The notes below the pieces were generated by a model. It was not told where the DNA came from. It did no database searches and worked only from the letters and a program-made list of their open reading frames with translations. DNA of 53,149 nucleotides. Origin: an uncultured Prevotellaceae bacterium (GTDB taxonomy: Bacteria; Bacteroidota; Bacteroidia; Bacteroidales; Bacteroidaceae). Position numbers and translations under genes: made by a program. This document shows, in pieces, positions 25,067 through 33,602 of this stretch. The stretch spans positions 1 to 53,149 of the forward strand of contig CACWOS010000032.1 of the NCBI GenBank assembly GCA_902762565.1. Direction: 5' to 3'. Position 1 is the stretch's first letter. Each line of letters opens with the position of its first letter.

Positions 25067-26506
25067 ATGAAACAGACTAAAATTGTAGCATCAATCAGCG
25101 ATCGTCGTTGCGATGTGGAGTTTCTTCGCCAACTCTATAATGCTGGTATGAATATTGTCCGTATGAACACTGCTCACGCCTCAGAGGAGGGACTTATAAA
25201 TATAATAAGGAACGTGCGCGAAGTCAGCAGCCATATTGGTATTCTTATTGATACCAAAGGTCCAGAGGTGCGAACCACGGGTTGCGAGGCTCCCATTTTG
25301 TATAAAGAAGGCGACGTCGTGAAGATTTTCGGTCGACCTGAAATGGATACCACTCACGACATCATCAACCTCTCGTATGTGAACTTTGCCGCAGACGTGC
25401 ACGAGGGCGACCATGTGCTCTTCGATGATGGTGCTCTCGACATGCTGGTGATTGGCATCAATGGTCCTGCTGTTATTGCTCAAGTGCAGAACGATGGCTA
25501 TCTCGGTTCCCACAAGAGTGTCAACGTACCTGGTGTACACATCGCCCTACCGCCGCTGACGGACAAAGACCGTAAAAATATATTGTTGGCTATCAATCAG
25601 GATATCGACTTCATTGCCCACTCTTTTGTGCGTTCTGCTGCTGACGTACGTGCTGTACAAGCTATCCTTGATGCTTATGACAGCGACATCAAGATTATCT
25701 CGAAGATTGAGAATCAAGAGGGAGTCGACAACATTGACGAGATTATCGATGCCTCGTACGGTATCATGATTGCCCGTGGCGATTTAGGTATTGAGGTGCC
25801 AATCGAGCGTATTCCTGGTATTCAGCGCCAGATTATCCGCAAGTGTGTGCAGAAAAAGAAACCTGTTATCGTGGCCACTCAGATGCTGCACTCTATGATA
25901 CAGAATCCGCGCCCCACACGTGCCGAGGTTACCGATATCGCCAATGCCATCTACTATCGTACTGATGCCCTCATGCTCTCTGGTGAAACGGCCAGTGGCA
26001 AGTATCCCATTGAGGCCGTGCAGACGATGTCGGCCATTGCCGAGCAGGCCGAACGCGACAAGATGCGTGAGAACGATATTGAAGTGCCACTCTCTCCCAA
26101 CTGCGACATCCGTGAGTTTATGGCCCATTCGGCCATTGAGGCCACAGAGAAACTAGGTGTTAAGGGTATTATAACCGACTCGAATACAGGTGACACCGCT
26201 CGCCATTTGGCAGCTTTCCGTGGCCCCCATCCAGTGCTGGCCATCTGCTACAATGACAAGTTACAGCGCTTGCTCAACCTCTCGTATGGTGTCATTCCTG
26301 TTTATCAGAAAGAGCACATTGCACCTCAGCAGCTTTTCCTTGCTGCTGTCCGAATGTTACGTCAAAAAGGCTATGTCGACCTTTCCGACAAGATTGCCTA
26401 CCTTAGTGGTAATGTTGGTGTGGGTGGCGGAACTAAGTTCTTGGAAATCAATACTGTTCGTGAACTTTTCGACCAGAATTACCAGTTCCACTTGCCGAAT
26501 GTATAA
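25067..26506 (+). CDS. pyk: Pyruvate kinase
   Basis: Last step of glycolysis, phosphoenolpyruvate plus ADP to pyruvate plus ATP. 479 residues: KIVASISDRRCDVEFLRQL at the N-terminus (usual form is TKIVATIGP), GMNIVRMNTAHAS, LIDTKGPEVRT, the B-domain segment, IISKIENQEGVDNIDEI with the catalytic Lys, MIARGDLGIEVP, and MLSGETASGKYP, then the C-terminal regulatory domain. Divergent in its first motif but otherwise complete. Monocistronic, with a promoter and a strong terminator. Confidence 0.96.
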   Translation: MKQTKIVASISDRRCDVEFLRQLYNAGMNIVRMNTAHASEEGLINIIRNVREVSSHIGILIDTKGPEVRTTGCEAPILYKEGDVVKIFGRPEMDTTHDIINLSYVNFAADVHEGDHVLFDDGALDMLVIGINGPAVIAQVQNDGYLGSHKSVNVPGVHIALPPLTDKDRKNILLAINQDIDFIAHSFVRSAADVRAVQAILDAYDSDIKIISKIENQEGVDNIDEIIDASYGIMIARGDLGIEVPIERIPGIQRQIIRKCVQKKKPVIVATQMLHSMIQNPRPTRAEVTDIANAIYYRTDALMLSGETASGKYPIEAVQTMSAIAEQAERDKMRENDIEVPLSPNCDIREFMAHSAIEATEKLGVKGIITDSNTGDTARHLAAFRGPHPVLAICYNDKLQRLLNLSYGVIPVYQKEHIAPQQLFLAAVRMLRQKGYVDLSDKIAYLSGNVGVGGGTKFLEINTVRELFDQNYQFHLPNV

Positions 26507-26512
26507 TACAAT

Positions 26513-26543
26513 AAACGGAGCCGCTTCTTCACGGCTCCGTTTT
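26513..26543. terminator. Terminator between pyk and the convergent fcl
   Basis: Arms AAACGGAGCCG (26513-26523) and CGGCTCCGTTT (26532-26542) are perfectly complementary with an 8-nt loop. A-rich and T-rich flanks suit both directions; it sits 7 bp after pyk and just past the fcl stop. Confidence 0.88.
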
Positions 26544-26544
26544 A

Positions 26545-27714
26545 TTATTTTAGGCTGCTTCTATACCACTCAAACAATTTCCGGACACCATCCTCGATTT
26601 CCACTTTGTGCGTCCAACCGAGTGAGTGCAGTTTTGTGACGTCGATGAGTTTGCGCATGGTGCCGTCAGGTTTCGTCGTGTCAAATTCCACTGCACCTTC
26701 AAAACCAACAGCCTTGACGACGAGTTCTGACAGTTCGCGAATGGTCAGTTCCTTGCCCGTACCGACATTGATGTGGCAGTTGCGGATTTCACCCAATGAC
26801 GGGATGGCACCACCACGCCCAGCCGAGTGGTTACGGTCTACAGCACCATCGGTACTTGCGCCATAGTGAACAGAAGAATATTTCTCGATACCAATGACAT
26901 CCTTGAAGTCAACATTCAGCAGCACATGTACAGAGGCGTCTGCCATATCCTCGCTCCATAGAAATTCGCGTAATGGCGTACCTGTACCCCACAGCGTTAC
27001 TTTATTGTCCGATATACCGTACTTGCGTAATATCGTTGTAATGTTATCACAGGATGCTGAGCCGTCAATACCCTCTACTGGACGGATATTCAGGTCACGG
27101 CGGATGGCTTCCCAATCGCCGTCATGAATCAGTTTTGCAAGATACACCTTACGCATCATGGCTGGCATCACATGCGAATTTTCCAGATGGAAGTTGTCGT
27201 TGGGACCATAAAGATTCGTTGGCATCACGGCAATATAGTTCGTACCGTACTGAAGATTGTATGACTCGCACATCTTCAGTCCTGCAATTTTAGCGATGGC
27301 ATATTCCTCGTTAGTATACTCCAAAGGCGATGTCAAGAGGCAATCCTCTTTCATTGGTTGGGGCGCATTCTTCGGGTAGATGCACGTAGAGCCGAGGAAC
27401 AGCAACTTCTTCACTCCGTGGGCATAGGCTTCACTGATGACGTTACACTGAATCTTCATGTTCATCATGATAAAGTCAGCGCGATACAGCGAGTTGGCCA
27501 TGATGCCACCTACGAAGGCAGCAGCTAATACTACTGCATCTGGTTGTTCTTCGTCGAAAAACTGCTTTACAGCTATCTGATCCGTTAGGTCCAGCTCCTT
27601 ATGGGTGCGACCTACCAAGTTCGTATAGCCCCTTTGTAGCAGGTTATTCCAAATAGCGGAACCCACAAGTCCGTGATGTCCCGCTACATATATTTTACTA
27701 TCCTTACTCAGCAT
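26545..27714 (-). CDS. fcl: GDP-L-fucose synthase
   Basis: Converts GDP-4-keto-6-deoxymannose to GDP-L-fucose with NADPH. Short-chain dehydrogenase of 389 residues: [13 protein letters not shown] nucleotide motif at the N-terminus, [15 protein letters not shown], catalytic YAIAK, and [12 protein letters not shown]. It is longer than the ~320-residue E. coli enzyme because of an insertion before the [13 protein letters not shown] segment, as in other Bacteroidales. It overlaps gmd by 11 bp and is the last gene of manC-gmd-fcl. Confidence 0.95.
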   Translation of the reverse strand: MLSKDSKIYVAGHHGLVGSAIWNNLLQRGYTNLVGRTHKELDLTDQIAVKQFFDEEQPDAVVLAAAFVGGIMANSLYRADFIMMNMKIQCNVISEAYAHGVKKLLFLGSTCIYPKNAPQPMKEDCLLTSPLEYTNEEYAIAKIAGLKMCESYNLQYGTNYIAVMPTNLYGPNDNFHLENSHVMPAMMRKVYLAKLIHDGDWEAIRRDLNIRPVEGIDGSASCDNITTILRKYGISDNKVTLWGTGTPLREFLWSEDMADASVHVLLNVDFKDVIGIEKYSSVHYGASTDGAVDRNHSAGRGGAIPSLGEIRNCHINVGTGKELTIRELSELVVKAVGFEGAVEFDTTKPDGTMRKLIDVTKLHSLGWTHKVEIEDGVRKLFEWYRSSLK

Positions 27715-28804
27715 CTTCTTTGTCCATTTGTGCTTTTAGGAACAGCTTCTTTACGAACTTCATGTCGTGCTTCACCATAATTTTCACCAAATCCTCGAAC
27801 GATGTCTTCTGTGGATTCCAGCCCAGTTTAGCCTTGGCCTTTGCGGGATTACCCAAGAGTTGATCAACTTCTGCAGGACGGAAGTATTTCGGATCAACCT
27901 CAACCAGTGCCTTACCTGTTGCTTTATCGTAACCCTTCTCGTCAACACCATCACCACGCCATTCCAGTTCAATACCTACCTCCTTAAAGGCAAGTGTTGT
28001 AAACTCACGTACGGTATGATATTCGCCTGTAGCAATCACAAAGTCGTCGGGCTCGGGTTGTTGCAGGATGAGCCACATACACTCAATATAGTCCTTGGCA
28101 TAACCCCAGTCACGTAGCGAGTTGAGGTTACCTAGATAAAGCTTGTCCTGATAACCTTGAGCAATACGAGCGGCAGCCAGCGTAATCTTTCGTGTCACGA
28201 AGTTCTCGCCTCGGCGCTCACTTTCATGGTTAAACAGAATACCGTTGCAGCAAAACATACCGTACGATTCGCGGTAGTTCTTCATAATCCAGAAGCCGTA
28301 GAGTTTGGCTACAGCGTACGGGGAACGAGGGTAGAATGGAGTCGTTTCCGACTGAGGCACCTCTTGCACCTTACCATACAACTCAGATGTCGAGGCCTGA
28401 TAGATGCGGCATGTCTTGTCTAGTCCGCAGATGCGTACAGCCTCTAACAGGCGCAGTACACCATCAGCATCCACGTCGGCTGTGTATTCTGGCACATCGA
28501 ACGATACCTTGACGTGGCTCTGTGCAGCCAGATTATAAATCTCTGTGGGCTTTACCTCACCAATGACGCGGATGAGTGACGATGAGTCGGTCATGTCGGC
28601 CCAGTGCAGATTCACCAGACGTGCTTTCTTCATGTCGCGTACCCACTCGTCCAGATACAAGTGCTCTATACGACCCGTATTGAATGATGACGAACGGCGC
28701 AGCAGTCCGTGGACCTCATAGCCTTTCTCAATCAAAAACTCGGCCAGATAGCTTCCATCCTGACCTGTAATACCTGTAATCAGTGCAATATTTCTTTCTG
28801 CCAT
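27704..28804 (-). CDS. gmd: GDP-mannose 4,6-dehydratase
   Basis: First committed step of GDP-fucose synthesis. 366 residues with [19 protein letters not shown] (NADP site), [16 protein letters not shown], the catalytic block [20 protein letters not shown] and [12 protein letters not shown] (Tyr-x3-Lys), and the GDP-binding [16 protein letters not shown]. Complete. It lies 22 bp after manC and overlaps fcl, so the pathway genes are in reaction order. Confidence 0.97.
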   Translation of the reverse strand: MAERNIALITGITGQDGSYLAEFLIEKGYEVHGLLRRSSSFNTGRIEHLYLDEWVRDMKKARLVNLHWADMTDSSSLIRVIGEVKPTEIYNLAAQSHVKVSFDVPEYTADVDADGVLRLLEAVRICGLDKTCRIYQASTSELYGKVQEVPQSETTPFYPRSPYAVAKLYGFWIMKNYRESYGMFCCNGILFNHESERRGENFVTRKITLAAARIAQGYQDKLYLGNLNSLRDWGYAKDYIECMWLILQQPEPDDFVIATGEYHTVREFTTLAFKEVGIELEWRGDGVDEKGYDKATGKALVEVDPKYFRPAEVDQLLGNPAKAKAKLGWNPQKTSFEDLVKIMVKHDMKFVKKLFLKAQMDKEDAE

Positions 28805-28826
28805 ATAATCGTTTAATTCGTAGTGT

Positions 28827-29897
28827 TTACTTGTCTTGTCCGCTAAATTGCTTGATGCGTTGTTCTTCTGATAACTTACATATTAATAAGGTGTCGTTAT
28901 TCTCCGCCACGATGTAGCCGTCTAGTCCTTGAATAACGACCTTCTTCTCCTGTGTGGTATGAACAATGTTGTTGTGGCTCTCAAACAAGGTGATGTCTGG
29001 TCCAATGCAGGCATTGCCGTACAGGTCTTTCTTCGACTGTAGGTGCAGCGATCCCCATGTACCAAGGTCGCTCCATCCAAAGTCGGCAGGACAAACGAAA
29101 ATCTCTTCGGCCTTCTCCATGATGGCATAGTCCACTGAAATGTTTTCGCATTCAGGGAAACGTTCGTCTATCACGGCCTGTTCCTCGTCCGTGCCGTAAA
29201 CGGACATCATGCCCTCGAAGATCTTGGCCATCGCAGGCTGATATACGCGGAAAGCGTTGACAATAGTGCTAACATTCCAGATAAAGATTCCTGCATTCCA
29301 GAAGTAGTTGTTTTTCTTGATGTACTGCACTGCAGTGGCTAGGTCAGGCTTCTCGCGGAAGGAGTCAACGCGGAATATCTCCTTATTTCTCAGCGACTGT
29401 GCCGAGAGGTTGGCCTCAATGTAGCCATAGCCCGTCTCTGGACGATTGGGTTTCATGCCCAACGTAACGATAGCATCGCTCTCGCTGGTAAATATCAGGC
29501 AGTTCTCCACCACACGGCGGAATTCCTGCACGTCCATCACAATATGGTCTGAGGGACTCACCACAATATTTGCCTTGGGGTCTTTCTTCTTGATGCGCCA
29601 CGAAACGTAAGCAATGCAGGGGGCAGTGTTTCTACGGCATGGCTCACACAATATGTGGTCTTTCGGCATGTCGGGCAATTGTTCGGCCACCGTATCAGCA
29701 TAGTTTTTGTTCGTTACGACCCAAACATTCTCTGGGTTCACTAATCCTGAGAAACGCTCTACTGTCAGTTGCAACAGCGATTTGCCGATGCCCATGACGT
29801 CAATAAACTGTTTGGGCTTCTCAGCCGTACTCATTGGCCAGAAACGGCTTCCTACGCCGCCAGCCATAATCACCAGATGATTGTTAATTCTTGCCAT
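28827..29897 (-). CDS. manC: Mannose-1-phosphate guanylyltransferase
   Basis: Makes GDP-mannose from mannose-1-phosphate and GTP. 356 residues containing the pyrophosphorylase signature [40 protein letters not shown], and FREKPD with the catalytic Lys; it lacks the C-terminal phosphomannose isomerase domain of bifunctional ManC. First gene of the GDP-fucose operon with its own promoter. The product would feed fucosylated capsule or surface glycoproteins. Confidence 0.95.
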   Translation of the reverse strand: MARINNHLVIMAGGVGSRFWPMSTAEKPKQFIDVMGIGKSLLQLTVERFSGLVNPENVWVVTNKNYADTVAEQLPDMPKDHILCEPCRRNTAPCIAYVSWRIKKKDPKANIVVSPSDHIVMDVQEFRRVVENCLIFTSESDAIVTLGMKPNRPETGYGYIEANLSAQSLRNKEIFRVDSFREKPDLATAVQYIKKNNYFWNAGIFIWNVSTIVNAFRVYQPAMAKIFEGMMSVYGTDEEQAVIDERFPECENISVDYAIMEKAEEIFVCPADFGWSDLGTWGSLHLQSKKDLYGNACIGPDITLFESHNNIVHTTQEKKVVIQGLDGYIVAENNDTLLICKLSEEQRIKQFSGQDK

Positions 29898-29927
29898 AAT
29901 CGCAATAAGTTAATGAATAGAATGTTG

Positions 29928-29959
29928 CAAAATTACTACATTTCTCCGAATTAACCAAA
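29928..29959 (-). promoter_or_regulatory. Promoter of manC-gmd-fcl
   Basis: On the minus strand a -33 TTTG (29956-29959) and a -7 TAATTTTG (29928-29935) are 20 bp apart, 30 nt before the manC ATG. Confidence 0.82.
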
Positions 29960-29999
29960 CAATTAGTCTCGCTTTTTTCTTTGATTCGCATTTTTTTTG

Positions 30000-30007
30000 T
30001 ATCTTTG
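30000..30007 (+). promoter_or_regulatory. -7 element for the Ig-like lipoprotein gene
   Basis: TATCTTTG, 23 nt before the ATG. The nearest TTTG (29980-29983) is only 16 bp upstream, shorter than the usual 19-21. Confidence 0.55.
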
Positions 30008-30030
30008 TACGCGTTAAATACAAAACGACG

Positions 30031-30372
30031 ATGAAGAAACTGATTTGTTGGGCGATGGCTGCCATTCTTGTTTGTGGTACAAGTGTGTTCATGTCATGTT
30101 CAAATGACGATGATGTAACACTGTTAAGTATTAAGTTGAATAAGTCAACTCTAAGTCTCATTGTTGGCCAGACGGAAACGCTGAAAGCTACCATAAGCCC
30201 TACTAACGCTACAGATCTGGCTTATACATGGTCGAGTGACGATACGGCTATTGCCACTGTTGATGCTAACGGCAAAGTGACTGCTGTTGCCGTTGGAACT
30301 GCAGTCATTAGTGCTACGGCCAATAATGGCAGTGGCGTAAAGGGCGTCTGTGCCGTCACAGTGACTAACTAG
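30031..30372 (+). CDS. Small lipoprotein with one bacterial Ig-like (BIG2) domain
   Basis: 113 residues: signal peptide with lipobox VFMSC (Cys about residue 23), a short acidic linker SNDDD, then one BIG2 domain (SIKLNKSTLSLIVGQTETLK, ISPTNATDLAYTWSSDDTAIA, VDANGKVTAVAVGTAVISAT). BIG2 domains are usually parts of larger surface proteins; here a single domain makes up the whole mature protein. Divergent from manC. Role unknown, likely surface adhesion or a scaffold. Confidence 0.85.
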   Translation: MKKLICWAMAAILVCGTSVFMSCSNDDDVTLLSIKLNKSTLSLIVGQTETLKATISPTNATDLAYTWSSDDTAIATVDANGKVTAVAVGTAVISATANNGSGVKGVCAVTVTN

Positions 30373-30378
30373 ATTTAT

Positions 30379-30386
30379 TATCTTTG
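30379..30386 (+). promoter_or_regulatory. Orphan -7-like element
   Basis: TATCTTTG occurs 7 bp after the Ig-like lipoprotein stop with no gene ahead on this strand. It may be chance or drive a short RNA antisense to the next lipoprotein gene. Confidence 0.3.
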
Positions 30387-30503
30387 CAAAACGAAAGTCC
30401 CAAATAGGAAAGAGAAATTATATAATAATAAAAAGGTAATGCAATTAGAGATCATGGGGGTTCTTCTGATCATCTGAAGGCCCAGAACTCAGCGACAAGA
30501 GTG

Positions 30504-30863
30504 CTATTCCTTCTTCAGGTAATCAAACAAATTGATTCTGCCTGTCTCGTTTTCAATATCAAGTAGCGGTACTTTCTCCACCATCCTTGTAACACCAGTA
30601 TGCTTGTCAACATAAAAATGAACCGTTGCCCCCGTATAACTGCGGAACACCACTTCGTACGTAGAATCCGATTCCACCCCCATCTTCACATACATGATGG
30701 AGGGATTCTCTTGGGCAATACTCCAATCATACGTCTGATGGCAATAGTTGCTGACTCCCTCGTAAGCATTTTCTTCCGTAACCCTTCTGGCAGGATGGTC
30801 TGAACCGCACGAGCAGCAGAACAGCATCATTAACAAGGAATAGACGACGATAAGCGGTTTCAT
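30504..30863 (-). CDS. Hypothetical lipoprotein
   Basis: 119 residues of unknown function. MKPLIVVYSLLMMLFCCSC is a lipoprotein signal with Cys at about residue 19. The mature part contains GVSNYCHQTYDWSIAQENPS, YEVVFRSYTGATVHFYVDKH and ends in NLFDYLKKE, suggesting a small alpha/beta fold. No family recognised. The nearest minus-strand -7 element is about 180 nt upstream (31045-31052), implying a long leader. Confidence 0.7.
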   Translation of the reverse strand: MKPLIVVYSLLMMLFCCSCGSDHPARRVTEENAYEGVSNYCHQTYDWSIAQENPSIMYVKMGVESDSTYEVVFRSYTGATVHFYVDKHTGVTRMVEKVPLLDIENETGRINLFDYLKKE

Positions 30864-31044
30864 ATCTTTAGTTCTCCTAGATTCCGCAGCACTTTAGTTT
30901 AATAGCTTTTATAAGTTCCTGAGCAACAAAAAGTTCTTCGACGCGCGAAGCGGCAAAGCCGAGCGGCCCAGGATTTTGTCATGTCAGATTTTTCACTTAC
31001 CTTAGTGCTGCAATTCAAGACAAGCAAAATCATCAATGACATGG

Positions 31045-31052
31045 CAAAGGTA
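31045..31052 (-). promoter_or_regulatory. -7 element upstream of the hypothetical lipoprotein
   Basis: Minus-strand TACCTTTG; no clear -33. It would give a leader of roughly 175 nt before the ATG at 30863. Confidence 0.4.
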
Positions 31053-31222
31053 CAAATAAAATCTGAGCGTTATATGGCCCCTGTAATGCCTGACGGGGTA
31101 AGGGGAAGGTGGGCGCTAACCATACATAATCACGTCTGCAGTGGCAAGGCAATCGTCAGATGGAGAGGCAAACTGCAAAATGTAGTCTACATCACTATTT
31201 GTTGCGGATTTTAGGGAAAACT

Positions 31223-31254
31223 CTTGCATCGTAGCAAATTTTTTTGTATTTTTG
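31223..31254 (+). promoter_or_regulatory. Promoter of the beta-barrel/S41/S28 operon
   Basis: -7 TATTTTTG (31247-31254); the -33 position, 20 bp upstream, has CTTG (31223-31226) instead of TTTG. It lies 44 nt before the first ATG. Confidence 0.65.
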
Positions 31255-31298
31255 CCGCCCGAAAAGAAATCATTAACAGATAACATTAGCTACACAAG

Positions 31299-31955
31299 AT
31301 GAAAAAGTTATTCACAATTCTGGCGCTCATGCTGCCTTCGCTGGGCTTTGCCCAGTGGCGTGTGGGTGTCAACGGTGGTGCAGACTACAATCACTTCATC
31401 ATCGACAAACACTATCAGACGGACTATGTGTACGACGACCGCTGGGGTGTTACCCTCGGCGTCATGGGACAGTATGACGTCAACGACTGGTTAGGTATTC
31501 GCGCCGAGCTCGACTGGACGCAGAAGAATTACCGCCACCATCGGCAGGTGAACCAGCTGATGGACTACAAGTATGTCAACAACTACTTGCAGCTGCCCGT
31601 AATGGCTTCGTTCAGCTTCGGCGGACAAAAGTTGCGCGGCTTCTGCAACGCCGGCATCTATGGCGGCTACTGGCTCACCAGCGGCCGCGAGGGCTTTGAG
31701 ACCAACACGTTTACCGACAGGGTCTATGAGTTCAGCGAGGACATCAGTTTCAACAGCGAGCGCGACCAGCGCCTCGACTTCGGCTTTCTGGGCGGTCTCG
31801 GTCTTGAGTACCGTTTCGCCAAGCACTGGGCTGCTCAGGTCGAGCTGCGCTACTACTACAGTTGCGTGAGCCAGCAGAAAGACTATATGCACGTGAAAGA
31901 CCCCCGCTACAACTCCACGCTGGCCCTGCAGGCCGGTTTCTGGTACTGTTTCTAA
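31299..31955 (+). CDS. Outer-membrane beta-barrel protein
   Basis: 218 residues. A signal peptide (MKKLFTILALMLPSLGFAQ) is followed by alternating amphipathic strands: WRVGVNGGADYNHF, WGVTLGVMGQYDVNDWLGIRAELDW (read as successive strands), LQLPVMASFSFG, GLGLEYRFAKHWAAQVELRY and the C-terminal LALQAGFWYCF ending in an aromatic residue, as needed for barrel insertion. It fits the OmpA/porin-like 8-strand family of Bacteroidetes. It opens an operon with two secreted peptidases, so it might anchor or exchange with them, but that is inference. Confidence 0.85.
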   Translation: MKKLFTILALMLPSLGFAQWRVGVNGGADYNHFIIDKHYQTDYVYDDRWGVTLGVMGQYDVNDWLGIRAELDWTQKNYRHHRQVNQLMDYKYVNNYLQLPVMASFSFGGQKLRGFCNAGIYGGYWLTSGREGFETNTFTDRVYEFSEDISFNSERDQRLDFGFLGGLGLEYRFAKHWAAQVELRYYYSCVSQQKDYMHVKDPRYNSTLALQAGFWYCF

Positions 31956-32003
31956 GCGGTCTTGACGCAACGATAATCGATAACGGATAATAGACAAAAG
32001 ACA

Positions 32004-33563
32004 ATGAAGAAGAACAAGATAATGATTTTGGGAGCCCTGCTCCTGACACTCGTGGCTACATCGTGCCATGAGGATGCCGACCCCATGGTGGCCTATGCTT
32101 TTACCGACAACCAGTCGTGGGCAGAGGCAGAGAAAAGCTATGCCGGCAAGTTCCGTGTGTTCTGGAAGGCCATGAACCAGAACTACACGCTGTGGGACTA
32201 TGAGAAAGAGTGCGGACTGGACTGGGACGAGGTGTACGAGAAGTACCTGCCGAAGTTTGAGGCCCTTGACGAGCCCGGCACCGAGGTTAGCGACTCTGTG
32301 CTGGAGGCACTGATGACCGAGATGGTGGCCCCGCTGCACGACGGTCACATGAGCGTCACGTTTACGAATCATCAGACCAAGAATAATGTCCGCGTGTCGC
32401 CGGGCTCTAAGCGTTTTGAGGAGCGCGACGACTATAAGGTGGCCCCAGGCTTCTCGCCCGACCTTAGAGCCTATTACATGAACAATCAGCTGAGACACTA
32501 TCAGACGTACGACTGCACGGCTGTAGGCCTGCTCAGACGTGTTGCGCTGGAAAAGGGCTTCGGTCTGGACTGGGCCCGCACGCGCCTGAAAGAGCTGCAG
32601 AACCAGTCCGGGCTCACCGACGGAGAGCTCAAGGAAATGGTGGGCCTCAGCGGCCTGGTAGACGCATTAGAGACGTTGTTTAAAAAGGACATCACTAAGG
32701 CCATGGTTAACGAGTACAACACCATCGTTACGCAGTATGCCTACCTGAACGTGCCCTTCCTGGAGCCCGTCAATCCCGCGTTCGTCGACTATGGCATACG
32801 TATCCAGTATGCGCTGACCACCGACAACATTGCCTATCTGAACTTCAGCATGTTCGGTCTGTCGCTCTATCTGATAGACGCGTATTTCAACGAGGAGTTC
32901 CCCAATGCCACAGCCCGCGAGAAAGAGATACGCGACCATGTGCAGGTTATATGGAACGCCTGGTTTGACAGCATTCAGAAGCTGCACAAGAGCGGACAGC
33001 TCAACGGTGTCATCATTGACGTGCGCAGCAATCCCGGCGGCATGATTAACGATGCGCGCTTCGTCTTTGGCGCACTTATGCCCGCCGGCGACCTGCAGTA
33101 TGGCTGGGCGCGCTACAAGCGTGGCGTAGGCCGCTACGACTATACGCCGCTGATGCCCAAGATGAGCTTCACCATGGAGAACGAGCACGAAATCATTGAC
33201 GACAAGCCCATCGTCGTCATGGCCAACGGCTTCTCGGTGAGCATGGCCGAGATGACATCGCTCAGCGCCAAGGTGACCAAGAACGCCACACTCATCGGCA
33301 AGCGCACCTTTGGCGGACTGTGCGCCCTGAACGACAACAGCAATTTCTCTGACTACTACGCCGGCCACATCGGTGTGAGCGGCGTGACTCCCGTCTACGT
33401 CTATCTGCCCACCGAGTGTATCTTCGACATCGACAAGAAGCCCCTCGACGGCATTGGCGTGACCCCCGACATCGAGGTCGATTTCAACGAGGAGCAGTTT
33501 AAGGCCACGGGCAATGACAGCCAGTTTGACCGTGCCCTGGAATTCATCCGCACGGGCAAGTAG
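32004..33563 (+). CDS. S41-family peptidase lipoprotein
   Basis: 519 residues. Lipobox ATSC (Cys21). The catalytic S41 (C-terminal processing protease) domain occupies the second half: GVIIDVRSNPGG (337-346), the nucleophile region NGFSVSMAEM (Ser411/Ser413) and Lys433 in LIGKRTFGG, so a Ser/Lys dyad is present. The first half has a helical cap and LHDGHMSV, typical of tricorn-like S41 members; a PDZ domain is not obvious. Likely a periplasm- or surface-facing protease. GC-rich like its neighbours. Gap of 48 bp to the barrel gene and 39 bp to the next peptidase. Confidence 0.9.
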   Translation: MKKNKIMILGALLLTLVATSCHEDADPMVAYAFTDNQSWAEAEKSYAGKFRVFWKAMNQNYTLWDYEKECGLDWDEVYEKYLPKFEALDEPGTEVSDSVLEALMTEMVAPLHDGHMSVTFTNHQTKNNVRVSPGSKRFEERDDYKVAPGFSPDLRAYYMNNQLRHYQTYDCTAVGLLRRVALEKGFGLDWARTRLKELQNQSGLTDGELKEMVGLSGLVDALETLFKKDITKAMVNEYNTIVTQYAYLNVPFLEPVNPAFVDYGIRIQYALTTDNIAYLNFSMFGLSLYLIDAYFNEEFPNATAREKEIRDHVQVIWNAWFDSIQKLHKSGQLNGVIIDVRSNPGGMINDARFVFGALMPAGDLQYGWARYKRGVGRYDYTPLMPKMSFTMENEHEIIDDKPIVVMANGFSVSMAEMTSLSAKVTKNATLIGKRTFGGLCALNDNSNFSDYYAGHIGVSGVTPVYVYLPTECIFDIDKKPLDGIGVTPDIEVDFNEEQFKATGNDSQFDRALEFIRTGK

Positions 33564-33602
33564 TATATAACACCGAACACACAGATAAAAGAAACGACAG
33601 TT

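Larger units (their letters stand above)
30864..31298. other. 435-bp intergenic region with GC-rich hairpins
   Basis: No convincing gene. It holds a minus-strand -7 element, a plus-strand promoter for the beta-barrel operon, and two adjacent small hairpins (CTTCG/CGAAG at 30936-30950, CGGC/GCCG at 30951-30961) in an otherwise AT-rich stretch, in the leader of the lipoprotein gene. Open frames here lack plausible protein features. Confidence 0.5.

Noticed and set aside
30899-31042. Minus-strand frame of 47 codons at the predicted transcript start
   Set aside because: Would be leaderless, is Cys/Arg-rich at the end and includes the GC-rich hairpins; more likely untranslated leader.
30981-31214. 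Plus-strand frame of 77 codons in the intergenic region
   Set aside because: No promoter ahead, no recognisable domain, and it overlaps an opposing promoter.
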